From assembly GCA_046329515.1 (NCBI GenBank), contig JAXLUM010000003.1, positions 186,001 through 250,000 on the forward strand: a DNA stretch of 64,000 nucleotides, in the 5' to 3' direction. Within the stretch, counting starts at the first letter, position 1. Every line of letters begins with the position of its first letter. This document shows, in pieces, positions 48,396 through 55,879 of this stretch. Both the position numbers and the translations under genes were made by a program. The notes beneath the pieces were generated by a model. That model did not search any database. It saw nothing but the letters and a program-made list of their open reading frames with translations, and had not been told where the DNA came from. The DNA comes from Bog-950 sp046329515. Its GTDB lineage: Bacteria > Bacteroidota > Bacteroidia > Chitinophagales > LD1.

Positions 48396-49637
48396 CTATT
48401 GCTTTTTGAATAAAACAATACGGTTGGTGTTAGTGCCTTTACTGTTGTTGTTTATCCCCCAAATGTTGGCGGTTTTGGTAAAGTTTTGGGCGTTTATCAA
48501 AATGCCTTCGCATTGGAAGCCGGCAGCTTTACCAACCGGTACAATGGCTTCATCTAATTTTATTTTACCGTTGCGCACTTCACCTACCTCAAAGGCCACA
48601 TAACCGTTTTTAGCCGTAATACGGTGCAATTGTTTAAACACGCCGCTCATGTAGTTGTTCCATTCCTCAACGGTGCTGCTCATGGTTATCTTCTTCTCCA
48701 CTTTTTTTACATCAATACCGTTGAACCAGCAGCGCAGCCAGTTATCCTTGGCATACTGCACCACATTCAAAAAAGGAGGAGAGGTTACGGTAAGTTTTAC
48801 TGACTTATCCTTAATCTCATTTATGCTGTTAGCGCCCGTATTTAAAAACTTAGAATTGGAGGATACCTTTTTCAGATTTTCAGCTTCGCCTTCCGTTAAA
48901 TGTTTCAGCAGGTCTTTGCTCTTCTTTAAAATAATAGCCTTCACATTTTTATAAGGCGGCTTTTGCTTACGCTCTTTATTTATCTGCCTTTGTTTTTCGG
49001 CAGTAATGGCCTGGTTGGGGGGCAGGGTATAACCGCTAAAGAAGTTTTTTGAATGCCCCGTTAAGCGGTTGGTGGCTACCATTCGTATCCACTCATCAAT
49101 ATGGTCGGGCTTCTTTTTACGCAGTAAATAGTTTTTCAGTGATACTAATTCGGCTTCTGTATCCCGGTGGTAAAACATAGATAGGTCTATGTCGGCCTTT
49201 GCCTTTTTATCCAGTGGTATTTTCAGCAACCGCTTTTCTATTTCTTCTAAGGTAGGCACATTCAGCCGCGGGCGCGAGAGCATAATGCTCAACGGGTTTA
49301 CATCATTGGCAATTACGTTGCGGCCCAATAGGGCAGCTTCAATTATGGTAGTGCCCCGGCCATTGAAAGGGTCAAAAACCGTATCGCCTTTTTGGGTAAG
49401 GGCCTCAATAAAAAAACGGGGCAGTTGCGGTTTAAAGCAGGCGCGGTACGAAATTTCATGCAGGGCATTTGCCTTGCGCTGTTTGGCCGTCCAATACTCG
49501 TTGGTAAAGCGCGCAATTTTTTGGCCGTTAATAGTAATATAGTCCACTTTCGTTTTCGAACCTGTTTCAGGATAGGTAAACGATTTCAGGTAAGCGGGTA
49601 AATTGAATTTTGCTTTCAGACCGCTCAAATAAAGCAA
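48396..49637 (-). CDS. Orphan DNA methyltransferase (N4/N6 amino type)
   Basis: This 413-residue protein has two recognisable catalytic blocks: the AdoMet-binding motif I 'VFDPFNGRGTTIIEAALLG' (about 87-105) and motif IV 'VTSPPFLNVVQYAKDNW' (about 284-300). TSPPF suggests amino methylation of cytosine N4 or adenine N6. Motif I precedes motif IV by nearly 190 residues of Lys-rich sequence that may be the target-recognition region, the order of alpha-class enzymes. No restriction gene is adjacent. No in-frame ATG is near, so the start is probably TTG at 49637. Its function may be an epigenetic mark or an orphan remnant. Confidence 0.82.
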   Translation of the reverse strand: MLYLSGLKAKFNLPAYLKSFTYPETGSKTKVDYITINGQKIARFTNEYWTAKQRKANALHEISYRACFKPQLPRFFIEALTQKGDTVFDPFNGRGTTIIEAALLGRNVIANDVNPLSIMLSRPRLNVPTLEEIEKRLLKIPLDKKAKADIDLSMFYHRDTEAELVSLKNYLLRKKKPDHIDEWIRMVATNRLTGHSKNFFSGYTLPPNQAITAEKQRQINKERKQKPPYKNVKAIILKKSKDLLKHLTEGEAENLKKVSSNSKFLNTGANSINEIKDKSVKLTVTSPPFLNVVQYAKDNWLRCWFNGIDVKKVEKKITMSSTVEEWNNYMSGVFKQLHRITAKNGYVAFEVGEVRNGKIKLDEAIVPVGKAAGFQCEGILINAQNFTKTANIWGINNNSKGTNTNRIVLFKKQ

Positions 49638-49711
49638 AGAATACGTACCGCCGCCTTGGCAGTTTTCTACATTCCTTCGTGCGAATGAAAACTTTTAGCT
49701 ATGCTCGTGCC

Positions 49712-50695
49712 ATGAAACAGATACTTGGTGTTTTACTACTTGTTTTAAGCCTTGGCGCTTGCGTTAAATTACCTATTGATAAGCAGGCACAGGATGAAAT
49801 TATAGCCGTTGGTCCGGGGCCTGAGGATATGGTAATAGATGAATTAAGCTGGAAAGAACCCCGCCTGCTTATTTCCTGCAATGCCCGCCGTAAAGGAGAA
49901 GATTATTACGCTGAAATACTCAGCTATAACCTGATGACAGGCCAGCGTAAAGCGCTACACAGGGTAGAACCTTCCGAAGTGCATTTTAACCCGCACGGTA
50001 TTGATTTGGTGCAGGTAAAAGATTCATTGATACTGTTAGTGGTGAACCACTATCACGAACAAAAGGAAAATTCCATTTTGCGTTACCTGGTGGTTAAGGA
50101 TACGCTCTACTTCCTGCAAAAAATAGTTGACCCGCTTATTGTATCACCTAATGCCGTTACAGGCTTTTCTGATGGAACCATGCTGGTTTCTAACGATGCA
50201 AAAAAGCCCGGCAATTTCTGGCATGTATTGTTCATCATTAAAAAAGCGCAAATTGTTTATTGGGATGGCAACCATTGTTCTGTGGCTTCTGAAGGATACT
50301 GCTATACCAATGGCATAACCAATAAAAACGGCAAGGTGTATTTAGCCAGCACCCGCCAAAACAAAGTTTGGCAGTTTGATTTTAGGGATGGCAAAATGCT
50401 GAATAAAACTGAAGTAGCTAAAGTGCACGGGCCTGATAATATTCGCTTTTATGGAGATAACCTTTTAGTGGCTTGTCACTTGCGGTTTGTAGCATTCCTC
50501 AAGCACTATAAACATGCTGAAAAGATATCACCAACTACCGTTTATCGAATCAACCCGGTTTCAAAGGAAAGTGAAGTGGTTTACTATGATAACGGCAAAC
50601 AGTTAAGCGCGGGCTCAACAGCCGTTATTTATAAAGGCAACATTTACGTAAGCGGCGTATTTGACCCTAAACTGGCGAAGCGGCAGTTGAAATAG
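49712..50695 (+). CDS. Paraoxonase-like lipoprotein (beta-propeller)
   Basis: This 327-residue lipoprotein has a signal peptide with lipobox 'LSLGAC'. The mature part resembles the paraoxonase/arylesterase beta-propeller: 'FNPHGIDLVQ' corresponds to the segment with the catalytic His in paraoxonase, and 'LLVVNHYHE' matches its 'LLVVNH'. Later come 'IVSPNAVTGFSDG', 'YTNGITNKNGKVYLAS' and 'VHGPDNIRFYG'. Paraoxonases hydrolyse lactones and aryl esters with a calcium centre. Calcium ligands appear partly altered ('SPNAV' for 'LPNDI'). The start at MKQILG avoids overlap with the methyltransferase gene. Lactonase activity is an inference. Confidence 0.8.
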   Translation: MKQILGVLLLVLSLGACVKLPIDKQAQDEIIAVGPGPEDMVIDELSWKEPRLLISCNARRKGEDYYAEILSYNLMTGQRKALHRVEPSEVHFNPHGIDLVQVKDSLILLVVNHYHEQKENSILRYLVVKDTLYFLQKIVDPLIVSPNAVTGFSDGTMLVSNDAKKPGNFWHVLFIIKKAQIVYWDGNHCSVASEGYCYTNGITNKNGKVYLASTRQNKVWQFDFRDGKMLNKTEVAKVHGPDNIRFYGDNLLVACHLRFVAFLKHYKHAEKISPTTVYRINPVSKESEVVYYDNGKQLSAGSTAVIYKGNIYVSGVFDPKLAKRQLK

Positions 50696-50721
50696 CCCTA
50701 TATTTAAAATTCGAACGCTTG

Positions 50722-50752
50722 TTTGAATTTGTGCGCTATCCTTTTATGTTTG
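50722..50752 (+). promoter_or_regulatory. Promoter of the TetR gene
   Basis: TATGTTTG (50745-50752) fits TAnnTTTG and TTTG (50722-50725) lies 19 bases upstream. The start codon of the TetR gene is 13 bases after the -7 motif, a very short leader. Confidence 0.65.
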
Positions 50753-50765
50753 TGTATACACGCTA

Positions 50766-51344
50766 ATGAAACACCAAATTAAAAAAGCTGAAATTTTAAA
50801 GGCTGCGGCCCGGGTATTCCGTTTAAAGGGGTATCATGCTACGCGCATACAGGACATTGCCGATGCCCTGGAAATGCAAAAGGGCTCCCTTTATTATTAC
50901 ATAAGCACTAAGGAAGACCTGCTGCGCGGCCTGGTAGAAGATATAGTGGAAAAGAGCGTTGAACTTTCAGACAATATCCGGAATACGGAGCACCAGCCTG
51001 CCGAGAAAGTGCGCCTTTGCATGGAAAGCCACCTGCGGCTGTTTCATGAAAACATTGATGCTTTTGGTGTTTTTATTTCAGAAAGTCCTGAACTCATTAA
51101 CAAAACCTCTAAAAAGGATTTCTTCGGCCTTATAAAGAAATACGAAAAAGGCTGGCAACAGCTTTTTGCCGAAGGAGTTAAAAGCGGCGATTTCAGGGGC
51201 AATGTGGACTACAAAATAATTGTGAAAGGAGTAATGGGAATGCTTAATTCTACTTACCGTTGGTACCACATTAACGAAGGCTATTCCATAGAAGAACTGG
51301 CTGCAATTTTTTCGGATATGGTGCTTAAGGGTGTAAAAAAGTAA
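50766..51344 (+). CDS. TetR-family transcriptional regulator
   Basis: This 192-residue regulator has a TetR DNA-binding domain (about 5-50, 'EILKAAARVFRLKGYHATRIQDIADALEMQKGSLYYYI') and a C-terminal ligand domain resembling the fatty acid-responsive FadR-like group. It is 40 bases upstream of fadA and on the same strand, so it probably autoregulates and controls the beta-oxidation genes in response to acyl-CoA. The ligand is inferred from context. Confidence 0.9.
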   Translation: MKHQIKKAEILKAAARVFRLKGYHATRIQDIADALEMQKGSLYYYISTKEDLLRGLVEDIVEKSVELSDNIRNTEHQPAEKVRLCMESHLRLFHENIDAFGVFISESPELINKTSKKDFFGLIKKYEKGWQQLFAEGVKSGDFRGNVDYKIIVKGVMGMLNSTYRWYHINEGYSIEELAAIFSDMVLKGVKK

Positions 51345-51384
51345 TTGCACGAATTATAAATCAGAGAATCAAAATCAATACAGA

Positions 51385-52593
51385 ATGAGAGAGGCATATA
51401 TATACGATTCCGTTCGCACACCACGTGCCCGCGGTAAAAAAACAGGCTCGTTTTACGAGGTAAAACCTATTGACTTATTAGCTACACTATTTAAAGCCCT
51501 GCACAAACGCAACGGCCAATTCGATACCTCAAAGGTAGATGATGTAGTGCTGGGTTGCGTTACCCCTATTGGTGAGCAAGGTGGGGATATTGCAAAATTT
51601 GCCCCTATGTATGCCGGTTGGGACATGGTAGTGGGTGGAATGCAGATTAACCGTTTCTGTTCTTCGGGCCTTGAGGCGGTTAACCTGGCAGCTATGAAAA
51701 TACGCAGCGGTTGGGAAGAGTTGGTTGTTGCCGGCGGTATTGAAAGCATGAGCCGTAACCCCATGGGCAGCGATGGCGGCGCCTGGTATTTGGACCCTTC
51801 AGTAAACAGCGCGCTTGGTTTTATACCGCAAGGTATTTCAGCCGACTTAATTGCAACAGTGGAGGGCTTTAGCCGCGAAACGGTAGATAACTATGCGCTA
51901 CGCTCGCATAAGCGCGCTGCAGCGGCACGCAAAGCCGGCTATTTTCAAAAGAGTGTTATACCTGTAACTGACCAGAACGATATTCTGATTTTAGACCATG
52001 ATGAAACCATCCGCGAAGATGCTTCAATGGCGGCCATGAGCGCCTTACAACCTTCTTTCTCTATGCCGGGGGAACTGGGCTTCGACAATGTGGCCATGCT
52101 TAAGTATATGACGGTGGAGAAAATTAACCACGTGCATACACCGGGCAATTCATCAGGTATTGTAGATGGCGCTGCCTTAACCATGGTAGGTTCTAAGGAA
52201 ATAGGAGAGAAGCTTGGCTTAAAAGCACGCGCACGCATTGTTTCAGCCGCAGTAACTTCTGCTGAACCAACTATTATGTTGACCGGCCCCGCCCTAAGCG
52301 CACGAAAGGCCTTAAAGCTGGCAGGCATGACGGCAAAGGACATTGACCTATGGGAAATGAATGAAGCATTTGCTTCAGCCGTATTAAAGTTTCAGCGCGA
52401 AATGGATATTACCGATGATGTGTTGAATGTAAACGGCGGCGCAATTGCCATGGGCCATCCGCTGGGCGCTACGGGTTCTATACTGTTGGGTACCGTTTTA
52501 GATGAATTAGAGAGAACCAACAAAAGCACCGGCCTAATTACGCTTTGTGTAGGCGGCGGTATGGGTGTAGCAACAATTATAGAAAGATGCTAA
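51385..52593 (+). CDS. fadA: Acetyl-CoA C-acyltransferase (thiolase)
   Basis: This 402-residue thiolase catalyses the last step of beta-oxidation. The catalytic nucleophile is Cys92 in 'NRFCSSGLEAVN', His358 is in 'MGHPLGATG' and the second cysteine is Cys388 in 'LCVGGGMG'. 'WEMNEAFAS' and 'NVNGGAIAMGH' are typical. Length matches the FadA/PaaJ class. fadB follows after the four-helix-bundle gene; the intervening gene makes the operon unusual. Confidence 0.95.
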   Translation: MREAYIYDSVRTPRARGKKTGSFYEVKPIDLLATLFKALHKRNGQFDTSKVDDVVLGCVTPIGEQGGDIAKFAPMYAGWDMVVGGMQINRFCSSGLEAVNLAAMKIRSGWEELVVAGGIESMSRNPMGSDGGAWYLDPSVNSALGFIPQGISADLIATVEGFSRETVDNYALRSHKRAAAARKAGYFQKSVIPVTDQNDILILDHDETIREDASMAAMSALQPSFSMPGELGFDNVAMLKYMTVEKINHVHTPGNSSGIVDGAALTMVGSKEIGEKLGLKARARIVSAAVTSAEPTIMLTGPALSARKALKLAGMTAKDIDLWEMNEAFASAVLKFQREMDITDDVLNVNGGAIAMGHPLGATGSILLGTVLDELERTNKSTGLITLCVGGGMGVATIIERC

Positions 52594-52647
52594 CGCATAA
52601 AAACGAATAAATAATATCGAAAAAACAAACGGTAAGCAGTTATAGCT

Positions 52648-53010
52648 ATGTCTGAAAACGCAAGACAATATGATCTGGAAGAAAGAACTGAAAAGTTTGC
52701 GAAGGATGTACGTGGTTTCTGCAAAAAGATAAAAGTATCTATAGTTAATGCGGATGATATAAGGCAGGTTATTCGGTCCAGTGGTTCAGTAGGAGCTAAT
52801 TATATAGAAGCCAATGAATCATTTAGCAAAAAGGATTTTATTCATCGCATTAAAATATGTAGAAAGGAAGCGAAAGAAACTCGTTATTGGTTTAGTGTTT
52901 TGGATTTGAATCAAGAGGACTTGAAAGAGGAAAAAGATAAATTGTTTCAGGAAGCAAGTGAATTAATGAAGATTTTCGCAGCCATCCTTCGAAAGACTGA
53001 GATGGCTTAG
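52648..53010 (+). CDS. Four-helix-bundle protein (S23/IVP-like)
   Basis: This 120-residue helical protein belongs to the four-helix-bundle family once named 23S rRNA intervening-sequence protein or S23. Family features are 'VIRSSGSVGANYIEANES' (residues 42-59) and 'KDFIHRIKICRKEAKETRYWF' (62-82). It uses AGA, ATA and other codons that are scarce in its neighbours, and is more AT-rich, which suggests transfer. It lies between fadA and fadB, in the same direction. Function is unknown; it is neither near an rRNA gene nor a known intervening sequence here. The family call is firm. Confidence 0.85.
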   Translation: MSENARQYDLEERTEKFAKDVRGFCKKIKVSIVNADDIRQVIRSSGSVGANYIEANESFSKKDFIHRIKICRKEAKETRYWFSVLDLNQEDLKEEKDKLFQEASELMKIFAAILRKTEMA

Positions 53011-53021
53011 TGTATAATCTT

Positions 53022-53158
53022 GAATTTAACATTTAGAATTTCGAATTTGGTATTTAGCGTTTAGGTCTTAAAGTTTTCGAATTTGATGTTTCGAATTTAG
53101 TATTTCGAATTTGGTGTTTAGCGTTTAGTGTTTGTTATTTAGAACTTAGAATTTAATA
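53022..53158. repeat. AT-rich degenerate repeat after the four-helix-bundle gene
   Basis: The stretch is composed of variants of (T)TCGAATTT and GTATTTAGCG. A 24-base unit at 53041-53064 recurs at 53105-53128 with one mismatch (TCGAATTTGGTATTTAGCGT versus GGTGTTTAGCGT, the shared word). It extends to the fadB start. It contains no ORF of its own. Confidence 0.65.
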
Positions 53159-53160
53159 AT

Positions 53161-55317
53161 ATGATTAATTACTCAAAAGATTCAGAAGGAATTGTAACCC
53201 TTACATTAGATAACCCAACGCGCTCCGCCAACATTATCAATATGGCTTACGGTGCTCGTTTCCGCGAGGTGTTGGAGCAACTTAAAGCAGAGAAAGATTC
53301 TATCAGCGGTATCATTATTACCTCCGCCAAGGAAACATTTATGGCAGGTGCTGATGTGGACGAAATGTTCCAGGAAACATCTGCGCAGGTATTATTCCAG
53401 CGTGCCCAACAGTTAAAGGAAGGTTTTCGTTATTTGGAAACGCAGGGTAAGCCCGTAGTTGCCGCCATAAACGGTACTGCATTAGGTGGTGGTTTTGAAT
53501 TGGCCTTAGCCTGTCATCGCCGCATTGTTATTGATAACCCTAAAATACAATTGGGTCTGCCTGAAGTTAGCCTGGGTTTAATGCCCGGTGGAGGTGGTGT
53601 AACCCGCGTTGTGCGCCTTTTGGGCCTGCAACCTGCTTTACAATACATTAATGAAAGCAAGAAAGTAACGCCTGCACAAGCTTTAGCTGATGGCTTAATA
53701 CATGAATTAGCCAGGGACAAGGAAGATTTAATAGCAAAAGCAAAGGCATGGATAAAGGCAAATAAAACAGCCGTTCAGCCTTGGGATAATAAGGATTACA
53801 AAATGCCCGGAGGCACGCCAACCAATCCAAAGGTGGCATCCGTGCTTCCTATTGCACCGGCTTTTGTTGCGCGCAAAACATATAACAACTACCCTGCACC
53901 TATGGCCGTATTAAGTACGGCTGTGGAAGGCGCTATGGTTGACTTTGACACCGCCACACGTATTGAAAGCCGCTACTTCGCGCACCTGGCTACAGGTAAG
54001 GTAGCGAAGAACATGATAAACGCCTTCTGGAAACAGTTGAATGCTATTAACGCAGGTAACAGCCGCCCTAAACTGGATGTAAAAGGGGAGTTTAAAAAGG
54101 TGGGTGTTTTAGGCGCCGGTATGATGGGTGCTGCAATCGGTTATTGCTGTGCTATAAGCGGTATGGAGTGTGTGCTGAAAGATATTTCGGAAGAAGCTGT
54201 AGCAAAAGGGAAAGCCTATTCTGAAGAGTTGCTGAAGAAGCGCGTTAGCAAAGGCAAAATGACACAGGAAAAGGCAAATGAAGTATTGAGCCGCATTAAT
54301 GCCACCGTAAACGCAGATGATTTAAAAGGATGCGACCTGATTATTGAAGCCGTTACCGAAGACAGGAAAATAAAAGCTATTGTAACAAAGGAGGCTGAAG
54401 AACGCATTGCCGAAACAGCCATCTTTGCATCTAATACGTCAACACTGCCTATAACCGGCCTTGCTGAAAAATCAATGCGGCCTAAGAATTTTATAGGCCT
54501 GCACTTCTTTTCACCGGCCGATAAAATGCCTTTGGTAGAAATTATAGTGGGTAAAGAAACCAGCGACGAAACACTTGCCCGTGCCTTTGATTTTGTAAAA
54601 GCAATTAAGAAAACCCCGATTGTTGTAAACGATTCACGCGGTTTTTATACCTCGCGTGTATTTGCCACTTATGTGTTAGAAGGGATGGCTTTGTTGGGGG
54701 AAGGGTATAACGCCCGCGCTATTGAAATGGCAGGCCTAAAAGCCGGTATGCCCGTAGGCCCTTTAGCGCTTACTGATGAAGTATCTCTTTCATTACTGGC
54801 GCATATCCGCAAGCAGACTATTGAAGATTTAAAAGCGGAAGGAAAAGAAGCGCCTGCGCATACAGCGTATAAGGTAGCAGAAGCTATGTTGGCAGCGCAC
54901 CGCTCAGGTAAAGCTGCGGGCGCAGGTTTTTACGAGTATCCAAAAGACGGTAAAAAGTTTTTGTGGCCGGGCCTTGAACAAACCTTTCCACCAAAGCCGG
55001 GGCAGCCAAAGCATAATGTAATAATGGGCGATTCGGAAGAAGCGCGTGATATGATAGACCGCCTTCTTTTCATCCAGGCCATTGAAACTGTGCGTTGCTT
55101 TGAAGAGAATGTGGTTCGTAATGTGCCCGATGCTAATATCGGTTCCATATTCGGCTGGGGCTTTGCGCCGTTTAAAGGCGGCACCTTGCAATTTGTAAAC
55201 GATTATGGTGTAACCGCTTTTGTTAGCCGCGCTAAAGAATTACATGCTAAATACGGCGAGCGCTTTGCTGTGCCTAAGCTATTGGAAACAATGGCCGCAG
55301 AAGGAAAGGAATTTTAA
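53161..55317 (+). CDS. fadB: 3-hydroxyacyl-CoA dehydrogenase / enoyl-CoA hydratase
   Basis: This 718-residue bifunctional beta-oxidation enzyme has an N-terminal enoyl-CoA hydratase domain (about 1-200; catalytic Glu candidates E113 in 'GGGFELALAC' and E135 in 'GLPEVSLGLMPGGGG') and a 3-hydroxyacyl-CoA dehydrogenase domain (about 310-600; dinucleotide motif GAGMMG at 318-323; 'GLHFFSPADKMPLVEII' with the catalytic His; 'NDSRGFYTSRV' later). It works with the thiolase on the same strand. A terminator follows it. Length is typical. Confidence 0.96.
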   Translation: MINYSKDSEGIVTLTLDNPTRSANIINMAYGARFREVLEQLKAEKDSISGIIITSAKETFMAGADVDEMFQETSAQVLFQRAQQLKEGFRYLETQGKPVVAAINGTALGGGFELALACHRRIVIDNPKIQLGLPEVSLGLMPGGGGVTRVVRLLGLQPALQYINESKKVTPAQALADGLIHELARDKEDLIAKAKAWIKANKTAVQPWDNKDYKMPGGTPTNPKVASVLPIAPAFVARKTYNNYPAPMAVLSTAVEGAMVDFDTATRIESRYFAHLATGKVAKNMINAFWKQLNAINAGNSRPKLDVKGEFKKVGVLGAGMMGAAIGYCCAISGMECVLKDISEEAVAKGKAYSEELLKKRVSKGKMTQEKANEVLSRINATVNADDLKGCDLIIEAVTEDRKIKAIVTKEAEERIAETAIFASNTSTLPITGLAEKSMRPKNFIGLHFFSPADKMPLVEIIVGKETSDETLARAFDFVKAIKKTPIVVNDSRGFYTSRVFATYVLEGMALLGEGYNARAIEMAGLKAGMPVGPLALTDEVSLSLLAHIRKQTIEDLKAEGKEAPAHTAYKVAEAMLAAHRSGKAAGAGFYEYPKDGKKFLWPGLEQTFPPKPGQPKHNVIMGDSEEARDMIDRLLFIQAIETVRCFEENVVRNVPDANIGSIFGWGFAPFKGGTLQFVNDYGVTAFVSRAKELHAKYGERFAVPKLLETMAAEGKEF

Positions 55318-55333
55318 TCCTGCTATAGTATAA

Positions 55334-55369
55334 AAGAAAAAGCCCTCGTAGTAAACGGGGGCTTTTTTC
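55334..55369. terminator. Terminator between fadB and CBS protein gene
   Basis: AAGAAAAAGCCCTCG pairs imperfectly with CGGGGGCTTTTTT around TAGTAAA, 20 bases after the fadB stop. The convergent CBS gene can use the opposite strand. Confidence 0.85.
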
Positions 55370-55389
55370 GTATTAGGGTTAAATATGTT

Positions 55390-55806
55390 TTATTCTATCA
55401 TTATAGAAACCACATCTTTTAAGGAAACAATTCCTACAAGTATGCCGTTATCTACTACAGGTAATGCCAAAAACTTCTTCGCTGCAAAAATTTTAGCTAC
55501 CACATCAATTGTATCAGTTGATGATACGGTTATCGGGTTTGGTGTCATAATATCCGGAAGGTTTATTTCACGGTCTATAACATCAAGGTCCAACGAAATT
55601 TTCGGGTCTTTTTTAGATAGTTGCAGAAACACCTTTGGTAAGTCGTTTGAACTTACTATACCAATCAGTTTATTGTTTACGTCCACAATTGGTAAGTGGT
55701 GAATAGGAAACTCAGTAAACAGGCGCAATACCTGCGAAAAGTTGTTGAACGGATTAGCCACTACAGGGCTGGTTGTCATTATTATTGAAATGGGTTTGTA
55801 GGCCAT
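55390..55806 (-). CDS. Tandem CBS-domain protein
   Basis: This 138-residue protein consists of two CBS domains (about 1-60 and 84-138) with the hallmark words 'FPIHHLPIVDVNNKLIGIVSSNDL' and 'KKFLALPVVDNGILVGIVSLKDV'. A CBS pair binds adenine nucleotides such as AMP, ATP or SAM and senses energy or redox status. No effector domain is attached, so it acts as a stand-alone module. The minus-strand promoter TATATTTG lies 29-36 bases upstream. Partner unknown. Confidence 0.92.
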   Translation of the reverse strand: MAYKPISIIMTTSPVVANPFNNFSQVLRLFTEFPIHHLPIVDVNNKLIGIVSSNDLPKVFLQLSKKDPKISLDLDVIDREINLPDIMTPNPITVSSTDTIDVVAKIFAAKKFLALPVVDNGILVGIVSLKDVVSIMIE

Positions 55807-55834
55807 AAGTAGGGTTGGTTAATTAGTGATTCAG

Positions 55835-55842
55835 CAAATATA
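55835..55842 (-). promoter_or_regulatory. -7 promoter element of the CBS gene
   Basis: CAAATATA on the plus strand is TATATTTG on the minus strand, an exact TAnnTTTG match 28 bases before the start codon. Confidence 0.5.
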
Positions 55843-55879
55843 TTTTTTCCCTTAAAATAAAGGTATGATCTCAAAAATA

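Noticed and set aside
48396..49637. A complete restriction-modification system
   Set aside because: No restriction endonuclease or specificity subunit gene lies on either side; neighbours are holA and a lipoprotein gene.
52648..53010. An intervening sequence inside 23S rRNA
   Set aside because: The S23-like gene lies between fadA and fadB and no rRNA sequence surrounds it.
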